A DNA stretch of 64,000 nt from Lunularia cruciata (taxonomy: Eukaryota; Streptophyta; Marchantiopsida; Lunulariales; Lunulariaceae), in the NCBI GenBank assembly GCA_948567375.1, contig OX419757.1, positions 70,494,001-70,558,000 on the forward strand. Direction: 5' to 3'. Below, in pieces: positions 22,993 to 34,389 of this stretch. The notes below the pieces were generated by a model. The model saw nothing but the letters and a program-made list of their open reading frames with translations. It had not been told where the DNA came from and did no database searches. Numbering within the stretch: position 1 is the first letter of the stretch; each line of letters opens with the position of its first letter. The position numbers and the translations under genes are program-made.

Positions 22993-25190
22993 TTGATGTT
23001 GGCACTTGGTGGGGTACTTGCGGTTGCAGTTTGTGGTTCCAGTTTGCTATTGCAGTTTACGGCTATGGTTACTTTGTCACGACGGAGTTCTTTGGATTCC
23101 AGAGGAGATAGCCCAATAGTACATAGTGGGTTTACTCAGAGTGGTACTCGATATCAGCCTATATCTCAAGTCCTAGTGAGGGAAGAGATTGACTCTGAGT
23201 TGGAGTTTGATTTAGTTGAGCTGATTTAGTTGACAGTGCACTTGGTGTGTCCGCACCGTTGTTGTGAGTCATGGACAAGATTTATGGAGCCTCCAAAGGC
23301 CCTAGGCGTTACTCTAGTATAGTGGGTACCATTGAGTTGAATGACTTCATCTAGGAGTTTGATAGTTGGTGTGATATGCAACAGATGCGGAACCTAACTT
23401 TGTTTACACCTTTCATGGCATGGAAGGGGTTGTTTTAGCACTTGGAGTGTCCACTGATGGATGACTACCATGAGTTTAGGAGAGCTCATTTGGAGGAGAT
23501 TGAGTTATGGAGACAATATTGGTCTCTGAACTATATCTCTATCACTTCAAATTTGGTGGCCAGGAGTAGATTGGCTGTACCTACAAGTTCTAGCTCAAGT
23601 AGTGCTGGTAGGGCTAGTGGAGGTACACTAGTTGGAGATAGTGCTACTACAAGTGGAGGTACCGCTACAAGAGGTAGTGTGGTACTGTGGTTTAAATGGT
23701 GGAGTTTGTCTTGTGTTTGAGGTAGAATTACCAAGGAGTGCGGACTAACAAGCTGAGGAGCTTGCGGGAGTTCCAGCAAAAGGCTGGAGAGAGCCTACGT
23801 GAGGCATACACTTGCATGAGGTGGCTGATCACTTTCACTCAGGGAGTTACTGAGGCTCAGGCAGTCCAGTTTTGGTATGGGATATTGGACAAGGAGTTGC
23901 GATGTAGAGTTCATGATGCTACATTGTTATAGGCTACTTTGCCTACTTTGGCAGTGGTCTTTGATTTGGCTGAGCGTATTGAGTTCAACATGGTAGAAGA
24001 CAAGGTGGTGAAATCTGGATTTGGTAGGGAGACCTCATCCACAACTATTACTTCTTCTAGAATGCAGCAAAGTGCACCATGCCCAATTGGTTTTTGAGGA
24101 CAGGGTGGACAGCCTAGATCCTATGGAGCAAGTGGAGGGCCTATTGTAGTTAGACCCTTACCTTCATTTTTGGGTCAATAGCAGCCAATGAGTGGTGGTG
24201 TTGCTTGTTGGACTTGTGGTGGACCTCACCGTAGGAGAGACTGTACTCAAGGCAGTGGATCTGATACCTCTGGTGCATCACAACTAGCATAGAGGCAGTG
24301 TGAGCATTGCCACATATTTGGTCACACTAGTGATCGGTGTTTCAACCTACACCCGGAGTTACAGAGTGGTAGGGCTACTATGGCAGGTAGTAGAGGAGCT
24401 CCAGTTCATGCAGGACGAGGTGGTGGTAGAGGATCTACACCTAGTAGGAGTGCATTACCTGCCCTTACTTCTGATACAACTATGGCTACTCGGATTGAGT
24501 AGTTGGAGTAGAGATTGGCTAGTATGGCCATTGCTTAGAGGAGATCAAATTCGGGTGCTAAGGCTTCCACCTCATATGTTGGTGATAGAGATGCTATGGA
24601 CTTCATGTGCGGAGCAGCATAAGTGGATGCATCTGCAACAATGACTAGGAGTGCAGTACGTGCTCCACAGCCTAGAGGAGTATCAGTGGAGTTGGACCCA
24701 CAAAGAGGAGAGGTTGGGAGACAGATCATACTTCCCTAGTCTTTCACACTATCTAAGGCATTGCAGATGACATCCATGGTTCCTAGATGTCCCAGTGCAG
24801 GTGTGGTAGGTGGTGATTGAGTACGTGATGGACTACCTGCTAGTTAGCCACCTGCTACTACATAGATTGAGTCTAGCATGATGTTGGGGGCGGCTCAACT
24901 GATTATGCGATGTCCTTTGTTTTTGGCCAATGACATGTTTACATTGGGAGCTGACCCAGCCCTAGTGTTCCCATTGGCTGCCACGCTTTGTGAGAGTAGG
25001 GATGATGCGGTTCCTACTACTAGAGTAGAGGTGGTTGGTAGTGGAGCTGACTTGGTTGAGGAGCATGGGATCTATTCAATGACCAATGGTTTATGGTAGG
25101 CAACAACGGCTAGACTGGAGAAATTGCCAACTAGACCGGCCTTTGAGAGAGCACGGTTCACACCTAGTGTTGTCCTATTGGATAACCAGA
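22993..25190 (+). pseudogene. Gag region with two zinc knuckles, copy C
   Basis: Gag core at about 23720-23990 (NYQGVRTNKLRSL ... FWYGILDKELRCRVHDATLL). Zinc knuckles at about 24205-24345: CWTCGGPHRRRDC, then CEHCHIFGHTSDRC. The C-terminal region 24480-25190 is collinear with copy A (RLASMAIA ... RFTPSVVLLDN). Single-base stops (many TAG) interrupt it at several points. The ATG at 22993 lies in a plausible but unproven start region. Confidence 0.78.
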
Positions 25191-25219
25191 GGGGGATTTT
25201 CTATTTGGTGGGATCTTCA

Positions 25220-25865
25220 GGGACGGTCTATACACCATAGAGAGTCTTGTTAGACTTTGGTGCACAGCCCCTTATATTGGGGAAGGCTGCAATTGTTGGT
25301 CTGGAGTTACAAAAGACCAATGTGGAGAGGTGTCCATTTCAGATCCAGACATCTCTAGGTGGTAGTTCAACATAGTACATCACACGTGGGGAGCTTGTTT
25401 TCCAGGTTCAGCCTGGTCATCCGACTAATAGCTCGATGGTGAGAGCTCAGGCTATTGCGATGATAACTAAGTCATATGATGTGCTAGTTGGAGGAGCAGT
25501 GTTATACCCTATGGGTTTCAACATTGACTATTGGGAGGAGATAGCCTCCTATAGACCAGGTTAGTAGTCTGGTGAGAGACGGGTATGTCGCCTACCAGTA
25601 TGCTTCAATAGTGGCAATCTTGGCTCACTACAGTCCGGGACCATGGCAACATCAGTTTTAGCTTTGAGTGCTGTAGTTACTTGGCCTGGTGATTTGTTGG
25701 AGGGGAACGCCCATGTAGAGGATACTCCATTACTAGAGGAGATCACTTGGATTTGGAGTACAAGTGGGATTGATCCATCCACCTTGGATGTTCCATTGTG
25801 GAGTTCCAAGGAGGCGTTGCAGCAGCATGCAGATCAGTTGGGGCAACATGCTTAGAGTGGAGCCT
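25220..25865 (+). pseudogene. Aspartic protease and spacer, copy C
   Basis: The active-site segment reads LLDFGAQPLILGK (about 25246-25285), with Ser of the DSG triad replaced by Phe, so it is predicted inactive. The conserved SYDVLVGGAVLYPMGFNIDYW block is at about 25470-25535. The spacer 25560-25860 ends PLWSSKEALQQHADQL, as in copy A. Confidence 0.78.
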
Positions 25866-25889
25866 TCATACCATCAGGAGATGAGTGTG

Positions 25890-26900
25890 AGGATGAGCCT
25901 CTAGAGTTGATTGACACCTCTGGATACCACACTCATTGCTTGGCAGTATCCAGTAGAGGGGATATGTCTATTGGAGTTGTTTGGTGGGATTACCACCGGA
26001 CTAGCTACGGTATTATAGCCAGGTATACAAGTACAAAGGTACTTGTAGGTAGAGAGAGATGAGACTACTAGGCGAGTCTCTCTACATCATGTGGCACACT
26101 TGGCCTATCGATATCCGGAGTTATTACCGATGTCAATAGTCAGAGGTTACCAAAAGGCCCTACCAACAGACATTTCCTTACTGGGGCGCATGACCTAAAG
26201 AGATATAGGCCTATTCACTTGGTGATGTTTTGATGGCCATGTTAGGGACAAACACATGCGGGCCACGGTTTGGGTCTTCAGGATCCTTGTTTTGGTGTGT
26301 TTTGGGAGATGTTACGGATACTATGACATCTCCAGGTTCATCAGTCCATTTCTCTAGCTTACCTTTTGGAGCACATGCCTTTGATGGGTGATTCTTGCAC
26401 CAGAGTGGTGGCGAGTACACATCAGGTCCATTCTTAGATGGGACCTGTTGTATTGTTAGATGCAACCAGAGTGGGATCACGGGCTCATCGTCTTCATCTT
26501 TGGTGGACAAACCTCTTACACAAAGAGGTTCTAAAATGTGCTTATGATGGGATTGTTGATGATATCTTGGATGGTGGGCGTCAGTCTCAGATAGTGGTAG
26601 TGGCTGATATGTCACCTATGGTAGTGGTGAACCTAGTTGGATAGCTTAGAGCCACATTTCCCACACTCATGAGTTTTCTAAGCTCTTATGCTTTTTGAGA
26701 GGGAGGACCTGGACTTGTTTGGGACTCACAGTTACAATAGTTGGTGGAGCCCAACGCTGATGAGAGAGAGCGGGTGATGGGTTTTCACACCGGTATTACC
26801 GTTGTTCCAGTAGTGTTAGAGGCATCCAAGCATCAAGTGTTAGGTCAAGCTATGGACTTGAACTGTTTGACCTGGATTGTGAGCCTTGGCTTGGCAGAGC
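25890..26900 (+). pseudogene. DNA methyltransferase domain, copy C
   Basis: Motif I LLELFGGITTGLA (about 25970-26008). Motif IV keeps Trp-Pro-Cys but the Gln codon is TAG (26232-26246). Motif VI reads EHMPLMGD where copy A has ENVPLMGD (about 26372). The block SRAHRLHLWWTN is intact (about 26475-26510). A deletion near 26550 removes residues present in copy A. The ERVMGF and LGQAMDLNCLTWIVSLGL terminus is at 26768-26890. Inactive, but the near-complete motif set supports the family assignment. Confidence 0.85.
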
Positions 26901-27230
26901 AGCATAGGATGCACTTGATAGGCATCACCACTCGGACACTTGTGAGCCCTATGCCTATCGAGATGATTCAAGCACATGCTGGGAGCAATGGACAGAGTGG
27001 GCATGGTATTCTTGGGACACAGCCAATAACTACTAGGGAGAGTGGTCTATTTGGAGTCCATCCAGGTGAGCATGGGCTACTTGGGTTACACCCTTGGTCC
27101 ACATGGGATGCAGCTAGAGGACGTGTGGAGCTTGCAGCCAAAGTGGAGGGAGTTTTTCACACAGAGGTTGGGACCTCTAGTGGTCAGGACATGACACTAT
27201 TGCTCCCAAGGGCCTAGTGTAGTAGCTAGT
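26901..27230 (+). pseudogene. Linker between methyltransferase and RT, copy C
   Basis: In frame with the methyltransferase C-terminus from 26741 on. It carries repeated GILGTQP, GLFGVHP and GLLGLHP units at about 27000-27095, then a conserved HTEVGTSSG. No known domain. It is followed by a conserved segment (EDTWEPDLGPKLTGEE..R) that leads into the RT. Confidence 0.55.
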
Positions 27231-27234
27231 CAAT

Positions 27235-28140
27235 ATGTTTTCCACTCCTACTATAGTTACAGAGGATACTTGGGAGCCAGATCTTGGACCCAAGCTTACT
27301 GGAGAGGAAAGACGGAGGGTTTGGAGGTTCTTGAGGAGCCACACGAGTTATTTTGCCTTCAGTATGAAGGATTTGGGTGCTCTAAAAGGACCTAGTATAC
27401 GGATTGAGTTGACTAGCGATACACCAGTTTTTTGACGTCCTTATTGATATAGTAAGATGGAGAGGACATTGATTCAGAGCTGGAGTAGTGACCTTTTTGA
27501 GGCTGGTTTGGTGGCGATTTCACATGCAGAGTATGCATCAAGAATAGTGATGCCAGCCAAGAAGGATATGCATGGCAACTACACAGATAGGTGGATGTGT
27601 GGAGATTACCGTCCTATCAACCAACAGACCAAGGTTGATGGGTATGCCATGCCTACACCGGAGGAGATTTTTGATGCACTTGGGCATGCAAAGGTCTTCA
27701 GTACTTTGGATCTTTGAGCGAGATATCATCAATTGCCGATCAGGGAGGAGGATAAGTCCAAGACATCATTTTAGGCTATTGATCCTCACGGTAAGGATGT
27801 GTTACATTAGTGGAGGTTCTAACCATTTGCATTAAAGAACGCTCTTGTTGAGTTCCAGAGGGTCATGGATAGGATCCTAGCTGGATTGGATTTTGATCGG
27901 TGCTATATTGATGACATTTTGGTCTATAGCACTACTATGGAGGAGCATGAGAGACAGTTGTTGGAGATGTTGGAGAGGTTGAGATCTCATGGACTCAAGT
28001 TACATATTGGGAAGTGTAGGTTCTTCCATGAGCAGGTTGAGTATTTGGGTCACACTATCTACCCCAAAGGACTTGCTGTTTAGCAGACCAAGGTGGAGGC
28101 TATTGCACGTATTCCTTGGCCTACGGATGTGAGTAGAGTG
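27235..28140 (+). pseudogene. Reverse transcriptase, copy C
   Basis: Motifs: RWMCGDYRPINQQTK, FSTLDL (then TGA in place of the Gln/Arg seen in copy A), RVMDRILAGLDFDRCYIDDILVYS (the catalytic box YIDD at about 27903-27915), and YLGHTIYPKGL. In-frame stops occur at 27434, 27444, 27718, 27772 and 28081. Gypsy-type by motif spacing. Confidence 0.88.
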
Positions 28141-28700
28141 CGAGCATTCCTTGGGTTGGCAAACTTCTATCACCGCTATGTTAGAGGATTTAGTGTCATT
28201 GCCAAGGCCTTGATGAAGCTGACCAAGCTTACACAGGAGTGGTGTTGGGGAGATGAGCAGGAGAGAGCTTTTGTAGAACTCAAGGAGAGGTTGACATCTA
28301 CTCCTATTTTGAGGAGACCAATCAAAGGACAACCATTTCAGGTTCATACTGATTGGAGTATATTGGGGCTTGGAGCGGTGCTCACCCAGCATGATGATGA
28401 GGGGAAGGAGTTTGTGGTGGCCTATGCTAGTCACTCCAACAATTCAGCGGAGGCAAAGTATAGTTCATATGAGAGAGAGTGCTTGGCAGCAGTTTAGGTA
28501 GTAGCACATTTCCAATGTTACCTATTTGGTAACCCCTTCACTCTCATCACTGATCATCAGCCGCTAAAGTGGTTGATGGAGTCCAACAAGCTTTCAAGGA
28601 AGCTTGCTTGATGGGCTCTGATTTTATAGGAGTATGATTTCAGGGTTGTTCACAAACCTAAAATGGTGAACCATGAAGCAAATTGGTTGAGTAGAAACCC
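28141..28700 (+). pseudogene. RNase H region, copy C
   Basis: Continuous from the RT thumb: FLGLANFYHRYVRGF at about 28147, then [16 protein letters not shown] (first Asp, about 28340), VVAYAS, KYSSYERECLAAV (Glu, about 28455-28495). A TAG at 28495 and later stops break the remainder, which still shows DHQPLKWLMES. Confidence 0.82.
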
Positions 28701-28879
28701 ATGTTCCAGCTAGCAGGATCAAACCGGAGCATGTAGGCATGGTGAGACAGATGAGGAGATAGGTCAGGTTGGCATGCATTGGCCTTTTTGTGTATATTTT
28801 TAGAGGCTTTGGTGGTATCTCTCTCAACGCATACAAGAAGAGTTATTGAGGTCACAAATCCAAAGAGTGAAGATATTGG

Positions 28880-29900
28880 TACAGTTCAGCGAGACATTCA
28901 TGATGATGTCTTAGTGATGGACTATCTTTGCATTGATGTTGTGGGTGGCACAGTTAGGGCCAAGGAGAGAGACCGTGTTCTTCAGCAAGCCCAATGGTTC
29001 AGATTGGAGGGCAAACACCTTTTGTGTGTATGGGAGGATGGTAGAGTGCGAGTAGTACCACTTCCATCTTAGTGACCACAATTGGTCCGTCATGCTCATG
29101 AGGAGCTAGGACATTTTGGAGTAAAGCATACATATAGCTTACTCTAGAGTCATTATTGGTGGTGCGGTATGCAGACTGAGGTACAGCAGTTTGTTGCCAG
29201 ATGTGTGGTTTGTGACCGAGTTAGAGCATCATTCAATGCTCCTACGCCACAGTTATACCCATTACCTATCGTGGGATTGGGTTACCATTGGAGTTTGGAC
29301 TTTGTTGGACCTTTATTGTTGACTGTGACACATCATTGGTATGTTTTGGTGATGGTGGAGCACTTCTCTAAGTGCATTGAGTTGGTGGGACTTCCTGACA
29401 AGTCTAGTGAAAGGACAGCTTACTCGTTCCCGGATCAAGTTCTTATTCATTTTGGTGCCCTAGCAGAGGTTTTGACTGATCAAGGTATAGAGTTCTTGGA
29501 GGAGTTTTAGGTCTTGTATGACAAGGCTTTGATTGATCATTGTACTACATCTTGAGATCACCTTGAGGCAGATGGCTTAGCAGAGAGAGTGGTTCAGACA
29601 ATGAAGAGAGGATTGCAAAAGTATGGTTTGCAGAGAGGCCACTTAGGAGATTGGGATCTCCAGTTACCTTGGTTGGCCATGGGTGGTTCAGCCGGCAAGC
29701 CTCCTTAGCATTCTTCTCTCCATACTTTCTACTCTCTGGATGAGATCCAGATTTACTTGTAGCCATTCATTGAGATGCTACTATAGTTTTGGACTTGGAT
29801 GACCTTAATGTATGGATGAGCGCATGTTCTCAATGGGCAGAGATCTTTTGGATCTTTTAGAATGATGCCGATGGCCTTTGAGAACTTGGCGATGCTCAGC
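28880..29900 (+). pseudogene. Integrase, copy C
   Basis: Zinc domain HAHEELGHFGVK ... FVARCVVCD (29090-29215). Catalytic core SLDFVGPLLL (about 29294), LTDQGIEF (about 29470), ADGLAERVVQ (about 29568). A stop at 29507 and the stop in the TTS.DHLEADG segment (about 29553) are C-to-T or G-to-A type changes relative to copy A neighbours. The site CAAGCCTCCTTAGC at 29696-29709 is the uninterrupted version of the place where copy C itself entered copy B. Confidence 0.86.
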
Positions 29901-30037
29901 ATAGAGATACTTTACGCTATGCTACCATTCAAGGAGGAGGTTATAGACCCTTGATTTGTCAATTTCATCCATGAGACTATATATATGTATAGCAAACAGC
30001 ACCGACAACACTTGATGTTTCGATAGGCTGCACTATC

Positions 30038-30337
30038 TTGAGAGTGCATTATGTTTTGCCATCTGGAGTCCTTGTGTTAGAAGGACATGATGGTGTTGTT
30101 TGGAAGGATCATGTGCGCAATTGTGCGCCATGCCACCTCCCAAACATTGATGGTACTATGGACCCAAGCTTGGCACTTGTACGTGCAGGCTTGAGGTGTA
30201 TGTTATGTGGCTCTTTTGGTGGAGCTGCTACTATGTTAGTGTGTGATAGTTGTTCAAGAGGATGGCATATGGCATGTATGATTCCTCCCCTCACGGTGGT
30301 TCCTCAAGGATAGTGGTTATGTCCTAGATGTATTTGA
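30038..30337 (+). pseudogene. Integrase C-terminal domain plus PHD finger, copy C
   Basis: An open frame from 30038 gives LPSGVLVLEGHDGVVWKDH and NCAPCHLPN (integrase C-terminal domain), then the PHD finger 30197-30331. All eight ligands are present: C-M-L-C, C-D-S-C, His in GWH, Cys in MAC, and C-P-R-C. The hydrophobic MIPPLTVVP..G.W spacing matches PHD fingers closely. A single TAG (30311-30313, Gln in copy A) interrupts it before WLCPRC; the natural stop is at 30335-30337. This is the best-preserved copy of the finger. Confidence 0.88.
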
Positions 30338-30448
30338 CCTATAGTGTAAAAGACCGAAACCGAGGAGAGAAATAGGAGAATGGAAACTCACATTGGGACA
30401 CTTGAATGAGGGAAAACTTTGAATGCCTAGCATGAGCTTTGGCCTTGG

Positions 30449-30456
30449 TATTTATA
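30449..30456 (-). promoter_or_regulatory. LTR TATA box (TATAAATA)
   Basis: TATAAATA in element sense, about 20 bases downstream of the nearest heat-shock motif. The same box is in the 5' LTR at 35611-35604, where it would drive the genomic transcript. Confidence 0.75.
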
Positions 30457-30473
30457 GGTAGCATCAAGACCCT

Positions 30474-30698
30474 TGAAGCTTCTCAAGAAGCTTCCTTGAG
30501 CCACTTTCTTGGAGTGCAAGCCAAGTTAACTAGGAAGCTTCTCAAGAAGCTTCCTTCTAGAAGCCGCCTACTTGGAGTGCAAGCTAAGCTAGTTAGAAGC
30601 TTCTAGAAGCTTCCTTCTAGAAGCTACCTGCTTAGGGTGCAAGTTAACTAGTTGGGAAGCTTCCTAAGAAGCTTCTTAGATGCTTCTAGAATATTCTA
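30474..30698 (-). promoter_or_regulatory. Heat-shock-element array in the 3' LTR
   Basis: At least four clusters of GAAnnTTC. 30596-30613 is GAAgcTTCtaGAAgcTTC, four perfect alternating units. 30684-30696 is TTCtaGAAtaTTC, a perfect trimer. Two more clusters lie at 30474-30494 and 30533-30562. Alternating nGAAn/nTTCn units are the binding site of heat-shock factors. Heat response is inferred; the motif density is seen directly. Confidence 0.75.
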
Positions 30699-30789
30699 GG
30701 TTATTTTTGTCTTATTCTCTACTTTGTAAGCCCGACTGACTTCGTCACTAAACTCCATATTGTTACATATTCCCCCGCCGCTAGTTGGT

Positions 30790-31880
30790 GACGTCCTCGT
30801 CGCCAGTGAAGCTTCGAATTCCTTGATGGCCATTTGTGCATTTTGGAGGTGAGAAAGAGGTTCCCATGTGGCATCATGAAGGGGATACCCTTTCCAAAGG
30901 ACCTTGTACTCCGTATGTTGGTGACGGCCTCGTTGAATATGGCGACGCGCAAGGATACGATCAACTTCGTACTCCTCATGATCATTGATAGGGACAGGAA
31001 GAGGGGGAGGTTGGACTCAAGAGGAAAAGGAAGAAGTGTTAGGAACAAAGGGTTTCAACTTGGAAACATGAAAGACAGGATGGATACGCATGTGACAAGG
31101 TAAGGCAAGTCGATAAGCAACAGGAGAGATAATGTGGGTGATATCAAAGGGTCCTATCTAATTAGGAGCAAGTTTACAAACTTGGGTATCAAGTAGGAGA
31201 GGGAGGTTACTAGAGGATAGCATGACTTTATCACCAACTTCAAAGGTGAGATCACGACGATGATGGTCCGCATATTGTTTTTGGCAATTCTGAGCAATAA
31301 GGAGGTGAGATTTGGCTTGTTGGAGAGATTGGGATATAGTGGTCAAGAATGTAGAAGTATTAGGAACCTGAGAGGGAGAGGGAGCAAGAAGAGAATCTGG
31401 AACAAGCGGATCTTGGCCAAAATTGAGAAAGAAGGGAGAAAATCCAGTGCTTGCCTGTTTGGAATTGTTGTAGGCAAATTCTACAGCTGCAAGACATTCA
31501 TCCCAGTTGGTATGGTGGACATTGACAAAGGCTCGCAACATATCCTCCAATGTACGATTGGCGCGTTTGGTTTGGCCATCAGTTTGAGGATGATAGGCCA
31601 TGGACAAAGCAAGCTTGGTGCCGAGTATTTGGAAGAGTGCTTGCTAAAACTTCTCGGTAAATCGAGGATCATGGTCGGAGATGAGTACACGGGGCATCCC
31701 ATGATGCTTGAAGACATTGTTGAAGTAGATTTTTGCTAAGGTTGGAGCATCCACGGTATCACAGGTTGGTGCCAAGTGGATTTTCTTACTAAGCTTATCC
31801 ACAAACACCACATTTGCGGTGTGTCCTTGTTTTGTCTTTGGCAAGGATGTGATGAGATCCAAGCTCACATGCTCCTAACG
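30790..31880 (-). pseudogene. Integrase with C-terminal chromodomain, chromovirus
   Basis: Integrase core: SLDLITSLP and ISDHDPRF (both catalytic Asp, within 31868-31644), then YHPQTDGQTKRANR with the Glu position altered (region of 31600). An open frame 31607-31158 covers the rest of the core. After stops comes a chromodomain at about 30990-30820: EYEVDRIL, EYKVLWKGYP, WEPLSHL. Chromodomains bind methylated histone H3 and steer chromovirus integration. The coding end is at about 30787, just before the polypurine tract. Confidence 0.88.
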
Positions 31881-32053
31881 AGCGGATGGAATGGCGAGTG
31901 GTTGAAGGAGTCCACTCGGCTTCTAGTTGCTGGCCTTGTTCCGTTGGCAACTCTTACATGATCGGACAAAGTCTCGAACATCTCGTGTCATGTTGGGCCA
32001 CCACCATTGGCGTTGGAGGGTGCCCAAGGTCTTGTCTACTCCCATGTGACCAG

Positions 32054-33680
32054 CTATTGGTAAATCATGGGCTTCTTGAAGGCGCACAAGTCGAAGATCA
32101 CCTTTGGCTGGAACATAGATCTGGTCTTCATGGAATAAAGGCCTTCCTTGAAGGAGAAGGTGTTGTACTCCTTGTCACGTGCTGTCAGACGACTGTGTAC
32201 CGTTTGGAAGAAGGGATCTTGTTGTAGAGCTGATTGAAACTCATTATGGACCTTAGGGTCAATGGACACCGTTGTAATTGCCACCATGATGAGAGGAAGA
32301 TCCTTCAAATCAGGTTGTCGTGATAGAGCATCGGGGATGACATGGAACCAACCTGGTTTGTACTCAAGTTTGATGTCAAACAATTGGAGTTGCTCTTCCC
32401 ATCGATGATGCCGACTCTTCATGTGCTCCAAGTGTAAGGTCTGCATTAATGGTTTGTGATCAGTTTGCATGATCACTTGTTTCCCCAAGAGATAATGCCT
32501 CCATACCTTGGTGGCATATACCATTGCAAGTTGTTCCCGATCTCGAGCAGAGTAATTTGTTTCAGCTGTATTTAGTCGGCGAGACACAAAGGCGATAGGA
32601 TGTAGTCCATCTAGAAATTCTTGTTGTAACACAGCTCCAATCGCAAAGTTAGAAGCATCAAAATCAACCACACAAGGTAGTTGAGGATCATATGGTTGAA
32701 GAATGGGTCTTGAAGACACCATATGCTTTAACTTCTGGAATGCTTCTTCATGCTTGGTGGTCCATTGGAAGCTCAAGTTCTTTCCCAAGAGGTCAGCAAT
32801 GGTGCAGCCACGTGAGCATAATAGTGGATGAACCGTCGGTAAAAACTGGCCAATCCATTGAATGCTTGTACTTCTGTAGCATCCTTCAGGGTAGGCCAAT
32901 CAGTAATGGCCTTGATCTTCTCTTCTTCCATCTTGATCGCCTCTGATGAGATCTTATGACCCAAGAAGGTAACCTCCTTTTGCCAAAAAGCACACTTTGA
33001 CTTCTTACAATAGAAATTCCATTGTCGTAGTCGTTTTAGGACTTCTTGCACATGATTCACATGTTCTGCCTCTGTCCGGCTATAGATTAGAATATCATCT
33101 AAGAACACTACCACGGACCAATCCAATAGTCCTTCCAACACCCAATGCATCTGATCCATGAAGACTGCTTTGCATTAGTGAGTCCAAAAGGTAGAACTCT
33201 CCACTCGAAATGTCCATACCTTGTGCAAAAGGCAGTCTTTTGAACGTCCTCTCCTTCAATAGGAATTTGCCAATAGCCGCTACAAAGATCCAACTTGGAA
33301 AAGTAGCATGCTCCACTTAGTTGATCAAGTAGGTCGTTGATCCGAGGCAAGAGATATGCATTCTTCATGGTTTGCTTATTGAGTTCACGGTAATCAATAC
33401 AGAAACGAAGTCTTCCATCCTTCTTTGGACAAATAGTACCGGTGCTTCCCAAGGAGAGGTACTATGTCGTATGAAATCCTTCTCCAACAACTCTGTAAGT
33501 GTAGTTTGCAACTCCTCTAACTCCTTTGGTGAGAGCCGATAGATTGGTCTACTCATTGGAGTACTCCCTGGCAATAACTTGATCTTGAAGAGCATACCTC
33601 GATCGGAGGGTAATCCCTTTGGCAGATCATCCGGAAACACATCTACAAACTCCTGAACTATCCGATCAACCATTGCTTGA
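32054..33680 (-). pseudogene. Reverse transcriptase and RNase H, chromovirus
   Basis: RT pieces: 33673-33365 (PLPGSTPMSRP-type start, [17 protein letters not shown]), 33452-33108 ([34 protein letters not shown]), 33159-32773 ([11 protein letters not shown], the catalytic box; TFLGHKI). RNase H is 32899-32330 (FDASNFAIGAVLQQ, DREQLAMVYA, TDHKPLMQ, PGWFHVIPDALSR). Overlapping frames mark a few frameshifts (near 33170, 32870 and 33430). The zinc domain of the integrase follows but is broken by stops around 32050-31900. Confidence 0.9.
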
Positions 33681-33727
33681 TGAGGCTCTTGGCCCTCCTC
33701 AGATTGTTCTTGTGCAATCGGCTTGAC

Positions 33728-34290
33728 TCACACCGCAAATACAGACTTATCTTCCTCCAAAGCTTGCTCTATGGCCGCTTCATTAACAAACTTCCCTTCC
33801 AGGGACTCCTCTCTCTTCCAAGCTTGCTCTATGGTTGCCTTCTTGGCAAACTCCCCATCTTGGGACTGACTATTCTTAGGCGTCTTACTCAGAGGTGCCA
33901 GACAACCTAATCGGAAATTTCTACCTTGGTGTTGTACTTGAATTTGTCGTCGGGTCCAATCAAATTGAACCTTATGACGTTCAAGCCAAGGTAGACCCAG
34001 AATGATATCATAGTGTAGAGGTGCCACTACAAACCTCATACACTACAAATACTCCTTCCCAATCTTGAAGGTAACAGGATGTGAGGTGCGGAATGCAGAA
34101 CCCTTTCTACCATCTGCCATCATCAAACTACTTCTAAACACTGGCTTGATAGGAATACCTAATTCCTTTGCTACTTGCATAGACATGCAATTTTCTGAAC
34201 TTCCAGAATCAACCAAAATCCTACAACCCCGATTAGATATCGTACCTTGCAAGTGAAGCAAACTTGCATAGGTCGAGCCTTCAATCCCAT
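33728..34290 (-). pseudogene. Aspartic protease, chromovirus
   Basis: Active-site segment RILVDSGSSENCMS at about 34225-34185, then a second conserved block DIILGLPWLERH at about 34005-33970. A stop near 34040 separates them. The family is the retropepsins of Gypsy elements. Confidence 0.85.
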
Positions 34291-34389
34291 TGGAACTAAT
34301 CAAGCTCCCAGTAGGTGGCTCAAAATCTCCTATTGGGATTCTTCGTTTCCCTGAACATTCTGTTCCACAAACTCCATCTGTGCAACTTG

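Larger units (their letters stand above)
30345..30767 (-). repeat. Chromovirus 3' LTR (423 bp)
   Basis: In element sense it starts TGTAACAATATGG and ends GGTCTTTTACA. Same length as the 5' LTR (35500-35922). Just inside it (30768-30780) is the purine run CGGCGGGGGAATA, the likely polypurine tract. Confidence 0.95.

Noticed and set aside
30340-30344. Reading 30345-30767 and 35500-35922 as unrelated solo LTRs
   Set aside because: Matching TATAG duplications, primer site, polypurine tract and collinear Gag-Pol between them show one complete element.
31260-31739. 159-codon plus-strand frame inside the chromovirus
   Set aside because: It lies antisense to the integrase core, whose motifs are clear on the minus strand.
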